From contig NZ_FOPM01000027.1 in NCBI RefSeq assembly GCF_900113485.1, forward strand, positions 1 through 48,276: a stretch of DNA of 48,276 bases. The letters are read 5' to 3'. The notes under the pieces were generated by a model. It was given only the letters and a program-made list of their open reading frames with translations. It was not told the DNA's origin and searched no databases. A program made the position numbers and the translations under genes. Shown here in pieces: positions 1-7,599 of this stretch. Every line of letters begins with the position of its first letter. The first letter of the stretch is position 1. This DNA comes from Methylobacterium gossipiicola (GTDB lineage Bacteria > Pseudomonadota > Alphaproteobacteria > Rhizobiales > Beijerinckiaceae).

Positions 1-158
1 ACCTCGGGCTCGCCCGGGTCGCCATCGTCTACGTTGACGTAGCCGCCCACCGGGATGGCCTTCTGCTTCTCTTCGTTCCGGTAGTGGTCCGCCTTAGGCA
101 GCGCGCCTTTCACGAGGGCGGCCACGGCCTGGATTACCTGTTCGCGGGTGCTCGACAT
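1..158 (-). CDS. Tail terminator-like (gpU-like) protein, 3' end outside window
   Basis: The reading frame starts at an ATG at 158 (MSSTREQVIQAVAALVKGAL...) and stays open to base 1, giving 52 visible residues; the C-terminus lies beyond the left edge. The start, an N-terminal helix followed by a stretch rich in Gly, Asp and Pro (DDGDPGEPEV), resembles a family of small alphaproteobacterial prophage proteins often mislabelled acyl-CoA transferase, which sit where lambda encodes tail terminator U. Position after the DUF6441 gene, with four other genes in between, fits that role. The match is from memory of the family, so function is tentative. Confidence 0.55.
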   Translation of the reverse strand, partial: MSSTREQVIQAVAALVKGALPKADHYRNEEKQKAIPVGGYVNVDDGDPGEPE

Positions 159-160
159 GC

Positions 161-337
161 TCAGCTCGCGAGGCTCACCAGTACCGCCGGGAGCGTGCGC
201 GACCGCTGCGCCTTGACGGTGATCGCGGTGTGGGTGTCGTTCGTGCCGTCCGAGGTCGAGGCCCGCGCGACGATCTGCACGACGACGGGCGAGCCGGTAT
301 CCTCGACAGAGGCGGCCGGGGCGGGGGAAGCGACCAT
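161..337 (-). CDS. Small phage protein, unknown function
   Basis: A 58-residue frame (MVASPAPAASVEDTG...) rich in Thr, Val and Ser with no recognised domain. The frame is open further upstream to 403, but that would overlap the preceding gene by 62 bases. The ATG at 337 lies just after the upstream stop codon (342-344) and leaves only a coupled-translation spacing, so it is the preferred start. Its stop is 3 bases before the start of the next gene. The predicted beta-rich composition would suit a virion or adhesin component, but nothing proves it. Confidence 0.5.
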   Translation of the reverse strand: MVASPAPAASVEDTGSPVVVQIVARASTSDGTNDTHTAITVKAQRSRTLPAVLVSLAS

Positions 338-341
338 ATCG

Positions 342-947
342 TCAGGAAGCCTTGACGGCGATGAGGGAGAACCCGGCGCCAGCCGCATCCTCGGTGGCGT
401 CATAGCCGGTGATCGACGCCGCGATGGCGTTCACGCCCGTAATGACGCCGGTGAGGAGCGTGGTGAGCGCCAAGGGGCTCGCGGCGAGGGGTTGGGGCGG
501 TAAGCGCCGGGCGCGTCGTCCATAGACCGTGCAGCCTGTGAACTTGCCCTGGGCGCTGGTAACGAACGTCACGTCGAAATCAGGCACGGCCCAACCCGCT
601 GACTTGGCGCCGACCGAGATCACCGTCACGGCGGGCTCGGCATCGAAGACCTGCGTAAAGACCACCGTGGCGTTGCCCGTGCCGTCGAGCGTGCCTTTGG
701 CGGTGGCGGTGAGGCGCGGGTGCTGATGGTCCGCGTAGGGGATCTGAGGCACGGTTCCGAGGTTGGATGCCCCCGCCTCAGCCTTCGGCATGACGGTAGC
801 GAACGACGGTATCCGGGACTGAAGCGCCGTAACCGCGTCCTTCGTGGCGTAGGCCGAGAGGTCGATGGCGTTCTCACCACCGGGTCCTGCGGCCTGGGCG
901 CCGATGGCGAGAAGGGCGCCCGTCAGGATCAGAGCGATCCGCTGCAT
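342..947 (-). CDS. Exported tail-fibre-like phage protein
   Basis: 201 residues. The N-terminus (MQRIALILTGALLAIGAQAA) is a classical Sec signal peptide with cleavage expected near residue 19-20. The rest is a short helical linker (ATKDAVTALQSRIPSFATVM) and a Gly/Thr/Val-rich beta region with the motif PYADHQHPRLT, reminiscent of short domains in phage tail fibres and collar proteins. It follows the GH26-like gene with one base between stop and start. A signal peptide on a fibre-like phage protein is odd, because virion proteins normally assemble in the cytoplasm. It may instead be secreted by the lysogen. Function is inferred from composition only. Confidence 0.55.
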   Translation of the reverse strand: MQRIALILTGALLAIGAQAAGPGGENAIDLSAYATKDAVTALQSRIPSFATVMPKAEAGASNLGTVPQIPYADHQHPRLTATAKGTLDGTGNATVVFTQVFDAEPAVTVISVGAKSAGWAVPDFDVTFVTSAQGKFTGCTVYGRRARRLPPQPLAASPLALTTLLTGVITGVNAIAASITGYDATEDAAGAGFSLIAVKAS

Positions 948-948
948 G

Positions 949-2748
949 TCAGGCGGCTCCCACGGCCTGGAGGTAGGCGAGCAGGGCGCTGTAGATCTGC
1001 CCCGGCTCGTTCTGGTTGCCCGTCGTGGTCAGGGCGCGCCCCCAATGCACGAGGGCGATCCGCTGCGAGCCGAAGGACACGCCGTTGACGCCGCAGGCGT
1101 TGAGGTTGGCGCTCGTCAGCGCGGCGGACGCATCCGTGCCGGAGCGAGCCGCCGCGCCGTTGAAGAAGCTCGCCCAGGCCGCCGATCCCGTGCGGTTCCA
1201 GAGGACGTGACCGGGGCCGGATCCGGAATTGACCAGCGTCACCGTCGAGGACTGGTTCGGGCGCCCCACGAAGGCGCCGCCATTGTTCATACCGATGGCC
1301 GAGTTGGCGTTGCCGACCTCGAACTGCTGCGCCGCCGGGGTGTTCGCGGTCAGGAACCACGCGCCCATGTGGCCGCTGTTCTGGGTGAACTTGCCGGTCG
1401 GGGTCACGGTGACCGGGTTGACGTTGAGGTTGAGATAGGCGGCGGAACCGTCGCCCGCGAACCCGCGGTCGGCGGTGAAGCCGACGTTCCCCGAGATCGT
1501 GGCCTTGCCGGTCGCGGTCGGGACCGTCGTGGTGAACCCACCGGGGAGGTTGAGGCCCAGGCGGGCAATCTCGCTGTCGGCGGCGGCGAAGAGATAGAGG
1601 CCGTCGAGCGCGGGCGTGCCATCGACCGTCGAGAGCAGCCCGAAGCGGCGCAGCGTGGCGACCAGCGTGTCCACGGCGGTGCGGCGCGCGTCGGTCGGCG
1701 CCGTCGTGGCCCGAGCGAAATACGCAGGCGTCTCGGGCTGCTCGGCGTAGGTGCGCCCCGTGCCGTTCAGATTGTCGAGGAACGCGGCCCGCGACAGGTC
1801 GTAGGCGTTGCCGCCGTCGGGCGTGAGGCGGCACGGGAAGGGATAGGGGCCGGGTGCGGCGGCGCCCGCGTTCTTGTTCCAGTAGCCGTGATACCAGACC
1901 CGGTTGGCCGGATCGGCGATGAACTGCGCCATGTCGCGGATGTAATCGGGGCGATCCGCGCCGATGCCCCACTCGTCGATGGTGAACAGTTTGCCGTGCG
2001 CGCGGGCAAAGTCGGCCAGGTACTTGAGGCCGAACCGGAACCCCGCCGCGCCGACCAGATCCTTGCCCTGCGACGCGCGGGCGAAGGTCACGGCCTTGGA
2101 GACGTCCGCGCCGATCAGGTAGGCGTCTGGCCCTATGGTATCGACAAAAGCGTCACCGGGATAAGCCGTCGTCGGATCGAACTCGGCGCCCGTCGAATCG
2201 AAGTTATAGGCCGATACACACCACCCGATCTTGAGCCGGGGCGAGCGCGCCTTGAGCAGGGCCGACATAGCCTTGAACGCGTTCACGTAATCGGTCGAGC
2301 CGGATGCCGTGGTCGCGGCCCAGGGCCACGCGCCAGGGGTGTATGCCTCCCAGCCGATACGGACCGGGATCGGCCCGACCGGGTTGTGGGCCAGGATGGC
2401 GTCCGCCATGGCGTTGATGACGCCGTTGTAGGTGCCGGCGGTCGTGTCGGTGAGCGGCTGTGTCGTGGTGCAGAGCGGGAGCGCCCAGGCGAGGGGGATG
2501 CCGGCCCAGGTCTGGCACAGCGTGCGCACCTGCCCGAGGCAGGCGTCCCACGTCCCCACCGGGTTGGCGAAGGAGCCGCCCGATCCGCCCGCGTTGCCGA
2601 AGGCATGCACGAAGTCCGGCGTGCGCCCGGCCCATGCGGTCCAGGCATCGTAATCCGAGCGCGCATCGCAGCGCACGCAGAGCTTGGCGCTCGCGAGGGG
2701 GCCGTTGGCGCGGGAGAGGGCGGCGCTTCCGTCGGAGGGGCCAGCCAT
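949..2748 (-). CDS. GH26-like glycoside hydrolase with C-terminal lectin-like domain (phage cargo)
   Basis: 599 residues. Residues about 20-290 read like a clan GH-A TIM-barrel of GH26 type: TPDFVHAFGN near 43-52, VRIGWEAYTPGAWPW around 129-143 with Glu134 as candidate acid/base, and LFTIDEWGIG around 254-263 with Glu259 as candidate nucleophile. Residues about 390-599 look like a jelly-roll LamG/concanavalin-type carbohydrate-binding domain (GFTADRGFAGDGSAAYLNL). There is no signal peptide. The gene sits inside the tail region, so the protein could be a virion-bound depolymerase that digests capsule or exopolysaccharide. It could also act during lysogeny. The substrate cannot be told from sequence alone. 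The family call rests on motif recognition. Confidence 0.7.
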   Translation of the reverse strand: MAGPSDGSAALSRANGPLASAKLCVRCDARSDYDAWTAWAGRTPDFVHAFGNAGGSGGSFANPVGTWDACLGQVRTLCQTWAGIPLAWALPLCTTTQPLTDTTAGTYNGVINAMADAILAHNPVGPIPVRIGWEAYTPGAWPWAATTASGSTDYVNAFKAMSALLKARSPRLKIGWCVSAYNFDSTGAEFDPTTAYPGDAFVDTIGPDAYLIGADVSKAVTFARASQGKDLVGAAGFRFGLKYLADFARAHGKLFTIDEWGIGADRPDYIRDMAQFIADPANRVWYHGYWNKNAGAAAPGPYPFPCRLTPDGGNAYDLSRAAFLDNLNGTGRTYAEQPETPAYFARATTAPTDARRTAVDTLVATLRRFGLLSTVDGTPALDGLYLFAAADSEIARLGLNLPGGFTTTVPTATGKATISGNVGFTADRGFAGDGSAAYLNLNVNPVTVTPTGKFTQNSGHMGAWFLTANTPAAQQFEVGNANSAIGMNNGGAFVGRPNQSSTVTLVNSGSGPGHVLWNRTGSAAWASFFNGAAARSGTDASAALTSANLNACGVNGVSFGSQRIALVHWGRALTTTGNQNEPGQIYSALLAYLQAVGAA

Positions 2749-2758
2749 GACGCGCTCC

Positions 2759-3625
2759 TCAGTAGCTCAGCACGGCGACGGTGCCGCCGGCCGATGCGCA
2801 AGCGACGTAGAGAGCCGCCGTGGTCCGCCCCGAGGCGTCAAAGGTGAACGAGCCGCCAGCCGGAAGGGGGTAGCCCGTGCCATAGGCGGCGGCGCTGCCC
2901 ATCATTTCACACGCGATGCCGCTGGTGTTGGTGACCGTGCGGCGCGCATCGGCGGCCACCGGAGACACCAGCACGCCCGTAGTGCCGATGGCTGTGGTCC
3001 GCTGGGTGCTGATGGCCGTGGACGGAGGGGGACTCGTGAAGCCGATGACGTTGGCGCCAGGCGGCAGCGGCGAGGCCAGCGTCACCAGCCCCTCGCGGAC
3101 CGAGATGTTGGACGCAACGGTGATCGTGCCGGTGCCGACCGTGCTCACGCGGATGCGCAGGTTTGTGCGCCCCTGGACCGCGACACGGGTCTGCCCGTCC
3201 GTCGAGCGCGTCGCGGTGGGCACGCCCGTGCCGGCGTTGACCTCGTTGACGCCGGTCCACGTCGTTCCGCCGTCGTTCGACTGCTCGAAGGTGACCGTGG
3301 CCCCCGATGCGGTGAGACCCGAGAAAGCCAAGCCGACCGTCGACTGTCCGTTGACCGGCAGGGTGACGGCGGCATTGGCCGTGGCCGCGTTCAGGGTGTT
3401 GGTGGCGCGGACGTCCTGTTCCATGGAGCCGGTGACGGTGGACGCGCCGCCGCCTGCGCCACCTCCGAACGAGGAGACGACGTTCCCAGCGGCATCATAG
3501 ATTGCGACCGGTTGCAGCGTGATGCTGCTGGGCACACCAGGCGCTTTACTCGGCGGCGCTTCACCGCGAGCGACGCCGCCTAAGGCCAAGCAGAGCAGCA
3601 AGCTCGAGATGATCCGAGAGATCAT
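2759..3625 (-). CDS. Exported phage-associated protein, unknown function
   Basis: 288 residues from the ATG at 3625, chosen over the longer frame to 3700 because a GAGG ribosome-binding site lies 8 bases upstream and the protein then begins with a signal peptide (MISRIISSLLLCLALGGVARG). The mature part is Thr/Gly/Val-rich, with short beta-strand repeats (TVTFEQSNDGGTTWTGVNE resembles BNR/sialidase-type repeats) and ends AGGTVAVLSY. This composition is common in phage structural and adhesive proteins. It is the second exported protein in the cluster between the DUF6441 gene and the gpU-like gene. No catalytic motif is visible. Confidence 0.6.
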   Translation of the reverse strand: MISRIISSLLLCLALGGVARGEAPPSKAPGVPSSITLQPVAIYDAAGNVVSSFGGGAGGGASTVTGSMEQDVRATNTLNAATANAAVTLPVNGQSTVGLAFSGLTASGATVTFEQSNDGGTTWTGVNEVNAGTGVPTATRSTDGQTRVAVQGRTNLRIRVSTVGTGTITVASNISVREGLVTLASPLPPGANVIGFTSPPPSTAISTQRTTAIGTTGVLVSPVAADARRTVTNTSGIACEMMGSAAAYGTGYPLPAGGSFTFDASGRTTAALYVACASAGGTVAVLSY

Positions 3626-3651
3626 ACCATAAACCTCGAAGTTGATTTCGG

Positions 3652-4317
3652 TTAGGCGACCCACTTCGCGGCGATGGCGCTCGGCACGCGCTCGGCCCAC
3701 GCCTTGGCGATGGCCTCGACGTCGAGGCGCTTGCGGAGCTTGGCCTGCTTCACCAGGACGAAAATGACGACGAAGGAGCGGCCCTGGGCCGGGCCGGCTT
3801 CCTTGATCGCCCGGAAGGATTTGCGTCCCTGGTACCGCGCGGCCTGGCGCCGGTAGAATGCGTCCGCGACCAGCACCCCGCCGGTCTTGGTCGGGACGAA
3901 GCGAAGCTTCACGCCGGTCTCACGCTCCCAGGCGGCCGGGGTGAGGACGTAGCCCGTCGAGGCGGCGCCGCGCTTCACCGAGATCTGCCGCACCCCCGCA
4001 TCCGGTGTCGGGATCGCCAGGAACTTCCTGTTCCGGACCGTGATGGTGAAGCCGCGGTCGAAGGCGTCGATGAGCTTGGGGGCGTTGGTGCTGAGGTAGG
4101 CGGCGGCCTCGACGCTCTCGCCGGTCTTCGGGAAGGTCTGCCCGCGCCAGGTGTTCGCGAGACGTTGGCCCAGACCCGCCCGCACCACGTCGGCGCGCAG
4201 GTCCTGCTTCAGTCCGTCCGTGACGTCGCGCATGCCGGCGGTCACGGACTTGGCGATCCGCACCTCCGTGCCGGCCATCAATTCGCGCAGGTCCGGCACC
4301 GCGGCTGAGAACTTCAC
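3652..4317 (-). CDS. DUF6441 phage protein (tail completion position)
   Basis: 221 residues starting MKFSAAVPDLRELMAGTEVR. The N-terminal helices with GLGQRLANTWRGQTFPKTG, the central APKLIDAFDRGFTITVRNRK and the later WERETGVKLRFVP are the pattern of DUF6441 proteins of alphaproteobacterial prophages, which sit between head-tail joining and tail genes, where lambda has gpZ. The start overlaps the stop of the upstream head-tail joining gene by 4 bases (ATGA), which implies translational coupling. The role in tail completion is inferred from position; the family itself is uncharacterised. Confidence 0.75.
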   Translation of the reverse strand: MKFSAAVPDLRELMAGTEVRIAKSVTAGMRDVTDGLKQDLRADVVRAGLGQRLANTWRGQTFPKTGESVEAAAYLSTNAPKLIDAFDRGFTITVRNRKFLAIPTPDAGVRQISVKRGAASTGYVLTPAAWERETGVKLRFVPTKTGGVLVADAFYRRQAARYQGRKSFRAIKEAGPAQGRSFVVIFVLVKQAKLRKRLDVEAIAKAWAERVPSAIAAKWVA

Positions 4318-4664
4318 GGATCGTCGTCCGGGGCGAGCGACGCCACCTCGCAGGTCCGGACGAGCTTGCGCGCGTCGATCCGCGAGAGGCCGGTGACCTC
4401 GAGGGTTTCCCGCACGGCGCCGTCGTCGTCGAGGACGTCGACCTGATCACCCTTGGCTGGCTCGGCTATCTCGGACAGCCGCACCTCGATCAGGGTGGCG
4501 ACGAGGTCGAACTGGTTGCCGCCTAACCCGACGATGGCCTCGGGGGAGCGGTACCGGATGCGCACGGGCAGGCCTTCGGCGGCTCCGCCCGCGCGCCAGA
4601 TCGCGTCCTCGGCCATGTTCGGATCGTCGAACATGGCGTCGACGGCCAGGGCGAAGGTGGTCAT
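4314..4664 (-). CDS. Head-tail joining protein (lambda FII-like)
   Basis: 116 residues, short and beta-rich (LPVRIRYRSPEAIVGLGG, DQVDVLDDDGAVRETLEV), with the size and composition of Phage_H_T_join/FII-type proteins that close the head and connect it to the tail. It sits after the capsid and SAP-like genes and before the DUF6441 gene, which is the position expected for FII. Start and stop overlap both neighbours by 4 bases, so it belongs to a tightly coupled late operon. Confidence 0.75.
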   Translation of the reverse strand: MTTFALAVDAMFDDPNMAEDAIWRAGGAAEGLPVRIRYRSPEAIVGLGGNQFDLVATLIEVRLSEIAEPAKGDQVDVLDDDGAVRETLEVTGLSRIDARKLVRTCEVASLAPDDDP

Positions 4665-4942
4665 TTCGACGCGCGCAGCGCCTCAATGACATCGGCCTTG
4701 GTCTTGGCCTTCGAGATGTCGACGCCGCGCTCGGCGGCGAGCGCCTCGAGTTCCGGCTTGGTCTTGGTGTCGAGATCGTCGACCGGCGCGTCGGGCTCGG
4801 GACCCTTTTCACCGCTGATCGCCTTGCCATCGTCGGCGTCGTCGACCACCTCGTGGGTACCGGCTCGAAGCGCGGTCTGCGCCTCGTCCCAGCCCAGGGT
4901 GACGACCTCGCCGCCCGCGTTGCCCTGTTCGCGCAACCGCAT
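4661..4942 (-). CDS. Small SAP/HeH-like domain protein of head region (FI position)
   Basis: 93 residues from the ATG at 4942. The frame is open to 5464, but the extra part is out-of-frame capsid gene, and a G-rich site (GGGGGCGAG) lies just upstream of 4942. The N-terminus (GEVVTLGWDEAQTALRAG) is typical of small phage head proteins. The middle is acidic. Residues about 58-92 (KTKPELEALAAERGVDISKA) form a two-helix SAP/HeH/LEM-like nucleic-acid or protein-binding element. The acidic middle and the place between major capsid and joining protein match lambda FI, which helps DNA packaging. That analogy is inference. Confidence 0.7.
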   Translation of the reverse strand: MRLREQGNAGGEVVTLGWDEAQTALRAGTHEVVDDADDGKAISGEKGPEPDAPVDDLDTKTKPELEALAAERGVDISKAKTKADVIEALRASK

Positions 4943-4953
4943 GCTCGCCCCCG

Positions 4954-6009
4954 TCAGTTCGAGGTGGTGCCGCGCACGAGGAGCGCGGGGCGCTTCACGA
5001 GCGGGAGCGGGTTCGACTCCGTGTGGATGTCCATGCCCTTGCCGAACTTCTTCGGCTCGAGCGGGGCGACGAACACCTCGGCGTCGGCGCTGGCGGGGGC
5101 CTGGTTCACCTCTCCCCAGAAGTCCGGGGGCGCCCAGTAGTTCGTGAAGGTGTCGGTGGTGCCGAGCGGGAAGAACCGCACGTCGCCGGCCGGAATGAAC
5201 CGCTGTGGCACGCTGGCGGTGCCATCCTCCTGCATGAAGGATGCGCTGCCGCGGTACTCCTCGAAGGTGATGCCGCCGAACTCGAACCCTTTGCGCACGT
5301 CCTGGCGAAGCGGGTTCGGCGCAGAGGCGTAGTACTTGTAGGCCTCCTTCACGCTGGCATGCGTGACGAATTTCCGGAACCACTCGGGCGAGGCGAGCGC
5401 GTGCACGCCCGTCATCGTCTCGCCGAGGAGATTGTCCTCCATGTAACCGGTCACGTCCTGGCACTTGCCGACCACGTCGGTACTGGCCGTGCCCAGAGCG
5501 AAGTCGACCACCTTCTCGGTGACGCCGAAGGCGGCGAACAGGTCGAGGAGGACGCTGCCGTCGGAATCGCGGATGACGCCCTTCATGGCGCCCATCCGCA
5601 AGTTCTCCAGGGTGATGGCGTGCTTGCGCCGCATCGTGATCAGCTTGCGGTTCACGAAGCCGAGGACGGTTTCGAGACCGGCACCGCCACCGGTGGCGAG
5701 CGCCAGCATGTTCTGCACGTCGGTGGCCAGCACGCTGTCCTCGTGCGGGATGTGGGGCACGACGAAGGATGCGGGCTTCTGCTTGCCGCGAGTGCCGAGG
5801 CTGGCCGGGCCGCCGCGCGGGCGGGTGGGCAGCAGGTTCAGCACGCCGTTCTCGATGATCACGATGACGGACGTGGTCGGAACCGGCTCGGCCGCGAACA
5901 GCCCGAGCTCGTTGATCCGGCCATAGGCGTTCGGCACCATGGAGATGTTGCCGGTGAGCGAGGCCGCCGAGAAGGCGTCCTGATTGAAGATGTCGAGGAT
6001 GGTGGGCAT
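4954..6009 (-). CDS. Major capsid protein (lambda gpE family)
   Basis: 351 residues, the usual length for the E family. It begins MPTILDIFNQDAFSAASLTG, the characteristic N-terminal signature of gpE-type capsid proteins, and contains RKHAITLENLRMGAMKG and a C-terminal half with GGITFEEYRGSASFMQEDG and PAGDVRFFPLGT, all typical of the family. It builds the icosahedral head together with the decoration protein encoded just upstream. An AAGGAG site precedes the ATG. The call is secure. Confidence 0.93.
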   Translation of the reverse strand: MPTILDIFNQDAFSAASLTGNISMVPNAYGRINELGLFAAEPVPTTSVIVIIENGVLNLLPTRPRGGPASLGTRGKQKPASFVVPHIPHEDSVLATDVQNMLALATGGGAGLETVLGFVNRKLITMRRKHAITLENLRMGAMKGVIRDSDGSVLLDLFAAFGVTEKVVDFALGTASTDVVGKCQDVTGYMEDNLLGETMTGVHALASPEWFRKFVTHASVKEAYKYYASAPNPLRQDVRKGFEFGGITFEEYRGSASFMQEDGTASVPQRFIPAGDVRFFPLGTTDTFTNYWAPPDFWGEVNQAPASADAEVFVAPLEPKKFGKGMDIHTESNPLPLVKRPALLVRGTTSN

Positions 6010-6013
6010 CGGC

Positions 6014-6394
6014 TTACGCTCCTTCGCGCACGATGATGCCGACCGCCTTCAGCTGGCCGTTGGCCGCCGCGCGCTTCGTCGCATCGTTGATGGTGGGGCC
6101 GTAGGTGAGACCGTTGTGGCTCACGGTGGCGTGCCGCGAGACGATCACGGCCTTCTGGTCGGCGCTGGTGGCGTCGACCGGGGTGAACAGCACCGCCACG
6201 GCGGTCTGCGTGCCGTCGGCGCCGCTGGCTGCGGCGGGGAAGTACTTGCCGGTGGCTGCCACCTGGGCGAGAACGGTACCGGTCTTCAGCTTGCCGGCGC
6301 CGGAGGCGATGATGGCGGTGTCGCGGCTGCGATAGCTGCCGTCCTCGGTCTTCAGCCAGTCGGAGCCGACCTGTGCGGTTTCGAGCAAGGCCAT
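6014..6394 (-). CDS. Head decoration protein (lambda gpD family)
   Basis: 126 residues from the ATG at 6394, preceded at 9 bases by AAGGA; a TTG two codons upstream is the less likely alternative. The sequence has the D-family pattern of an N-terminal flexible arm followed by a beta-tadpole (GTVLAQVAATGKYFPAAASG, AVAVLFTPVDATSADQKAVI). Such proteins bind as trimers on the expanded capsid and stabilise it. It lies between the protease-scaffold gene and the capsid gene, as in lambda (C-Nu3-D-E). Confidence 0.88.
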   Translation of the reverse strand: MALLETAQVGSDWLKTEDGSYRSRDTAIIASGAGKLKTGTVLAQVAATGKYFPAAASGADGTQTAVAVLFTPVDATSADQKAVIVSRHATVSHNGLTYGPTINDATKRAAANGQLKAVGIIVREGA

Positions 6395-6396
6395 GA

Positions 6397-6885
6397 TCAA
6401 GCGTCCTTCTTCATGCCAGCTCGCTTGAGCTCACGCTCCATGCTGGTGGCGGATGCGGTGGGACCGGCGTTGCCCTGAGCGGCCGGCGGGTGAGACGAGA
6501 TCGAGGTGCGATCCTCGTGGGCGACGAGCTTGTCGAAGAGGGCAGCTCGCGCCTGCTCGACCGTCTTGCCCTCGGCGAGCATCGTGGCGGCGAGGTTGGT
6601 CGGCAGGCTGGGGTCCTTGCGCCGCGCGAGCGCGACGAGATTTGTCACCTCACCGGCGGCACCGATACGTTCCTTGGCCTGGGCAACGGTCGCGCCTTCC
6701 GCCAGCAGCGTTGCCGCCATCGCCGGCACACCGCCCTCGACGCAGAGCTTGGCGATCTCGGAGGCGTCGGCCCGAGAAACGGTGGATGCCGTGGCGGCAT
6801 TCCGGGCGCCCTCGACGGTGGCGGCCAGTGCCGCGGTGGGATCAGGGGGGACGACGGGCTCGCTGCCCGCCGGTTCGTTCGCCAT
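6397..6885 (-). CDS. Nested in-frame scaffold protein (Nu3-like)
   Basis: Within the protease gene the codon for Met229 at 6885 is preceded by AGAAGGAGA at a spacing of 6 bases, one of the best ribosome-binding sites in the window, and opens a 162-residue in-frame product (MANEPAGSEPVVPPDP...) sharing the C-terminus of the protease. Lambda Nu3 scaffold is made the same way from inside gene C. The segment is Ala-rich and predicted helical, as expected for a scaffold. Existence as a separate protein is inferred from the site and the lambda precedent. Confidence 0.75.
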   Translation of the reverse strand: MANEPAGSEPVVPPDPTAALAATVEGARNAATASTVSRADASEIAKLCVEGGVPAMAATLLAEGATVAQAKERIGAAGEVTNLVALARRKDPSLPTNLAATMLAEGKTVEQARAALFDKLVAHEDRTSISSHPPAAQGNAGPTASATSMERELKRAGMKKDA

Positions 6886-7569
6886 GGTGTTCTCCTTCTG
6901 GCGTGGGGGAACGGCCGGCGAGGCCGCGGTGGGACGGGCGCGTTTCGTCCACGCGTGCTGATCGGCCAGGGCCACGAGGCGCTCCGGCGGATGCTGGAAA
7001 AGGCGGTAGTCGAAGGCCGTCGGCTGCGGCTCGGAGTCGTCGTTCGCGGCGCGGGCCAGGGTCCGGTCCGCGTAGCCGGCGGCCACGGCCTCGTCGGGCG
7101 TCATCCAGAGCTCGGCCTGCATGTCGGCGCGGGCGTCCGCGACCGTCTTGCCGGTCTTCTCGGCGTAGATGCCGGCCATCGACGTCGCGAGGGCCTGGAG
7201 CATCCGGATCGAGAGCTCATGCTCCGTGATCGGACCGAAGGTGAAGCCCGATGGGTCATGGACCATCATCAGGGAGCCGAGCGACATCACCACCTCGTCG
7301 CCCGCCATCGCGATGACGGACGCGGCCGATGCGGCAATGCCCTCCACCACGATCACCTTGCGCCCCTTGTGCGCGGCGATGGCCGAGTGGATGGCGGCGC
7401 CTTCGGTCGCGACGCCGCCCGCGCTGTTGAGCCGGATCGTGATGTCCTGCTCGCGGCCGACCTGCGCCAGCGCGAAGATGACATCGGCCGACGTGAAGCT
7501 GTCGTCCCAATAGAGATCGCCGACCGTCCCGGTGAGGATGATCTCGTTCCCATTGACCAGAGCGGCCAT
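6397..7569 (-). CDS. Head maturation protease fused to scaffold (ClpP/S14-like, lambda C type)
   Basis: 390 residues. Residues 1-190 are a ClpP-like serine protease: DITIRLNSAGGVATEGAAI around 42-60, the nucleophile region GIAASAAS with Ser81, and MMVHDPSG with His104. Residues about 229-390 are Ala/Glu-rich and helical and would be the scaffold. The protease is expected to cleave the scaffold and itself as the prohead matures. A GGAGG site lies upstream of the ATG at 7569. An internal in-frame start with its own strong site makes a second product (separate entry). Gene order portal, protease, decoration, capsid supports the call. Confidence 0.9.
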   Translation of the reverse strand: MAALVNGNEIILTGTVGDLYWDDSFTSADVIFALAQVGREQDITIRLNSAGGVATEGAAIHSAIAAHKGRKVIVVEGIAASAASVIAMAGDEVVMSLGSLMMVHDPSGFTFGPITEHELSIRMLQALATSMAGIYAEKTGKTVADARADMQAELWMTPDEAVAAGYADRTLARAANDDSEPQPTAFDYRLFQHPPERLVALADQHAWTKRARPTAASPAVPPRQKENTMANEPAGSEPVVPPDPTAALAATVEGARNAATASTVSRADASEIAKLCVEGGVPAMAATLLAEGATVAQAKERIGAAGEVTNLVALARRKDPSLPTNLAATMLAEGKTVEQARAALFDKLVAHEDRTSISSHPPAAQGNAGPTASATSMERELKRAGMKKDA

Positions 7570-7599
7570 GGTGCCTCCGTGAGGTGGTGTTGTGGCCGC

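Noticed and set aside
865..2847. 660-codon plus-strand open frame opposite the glycosidase gene
   Set aside because: It is an antisense shadow of the high-GC minus-strand gene; Arg/Gly-rich composition, no ribosome-binding site and no family resemblance.
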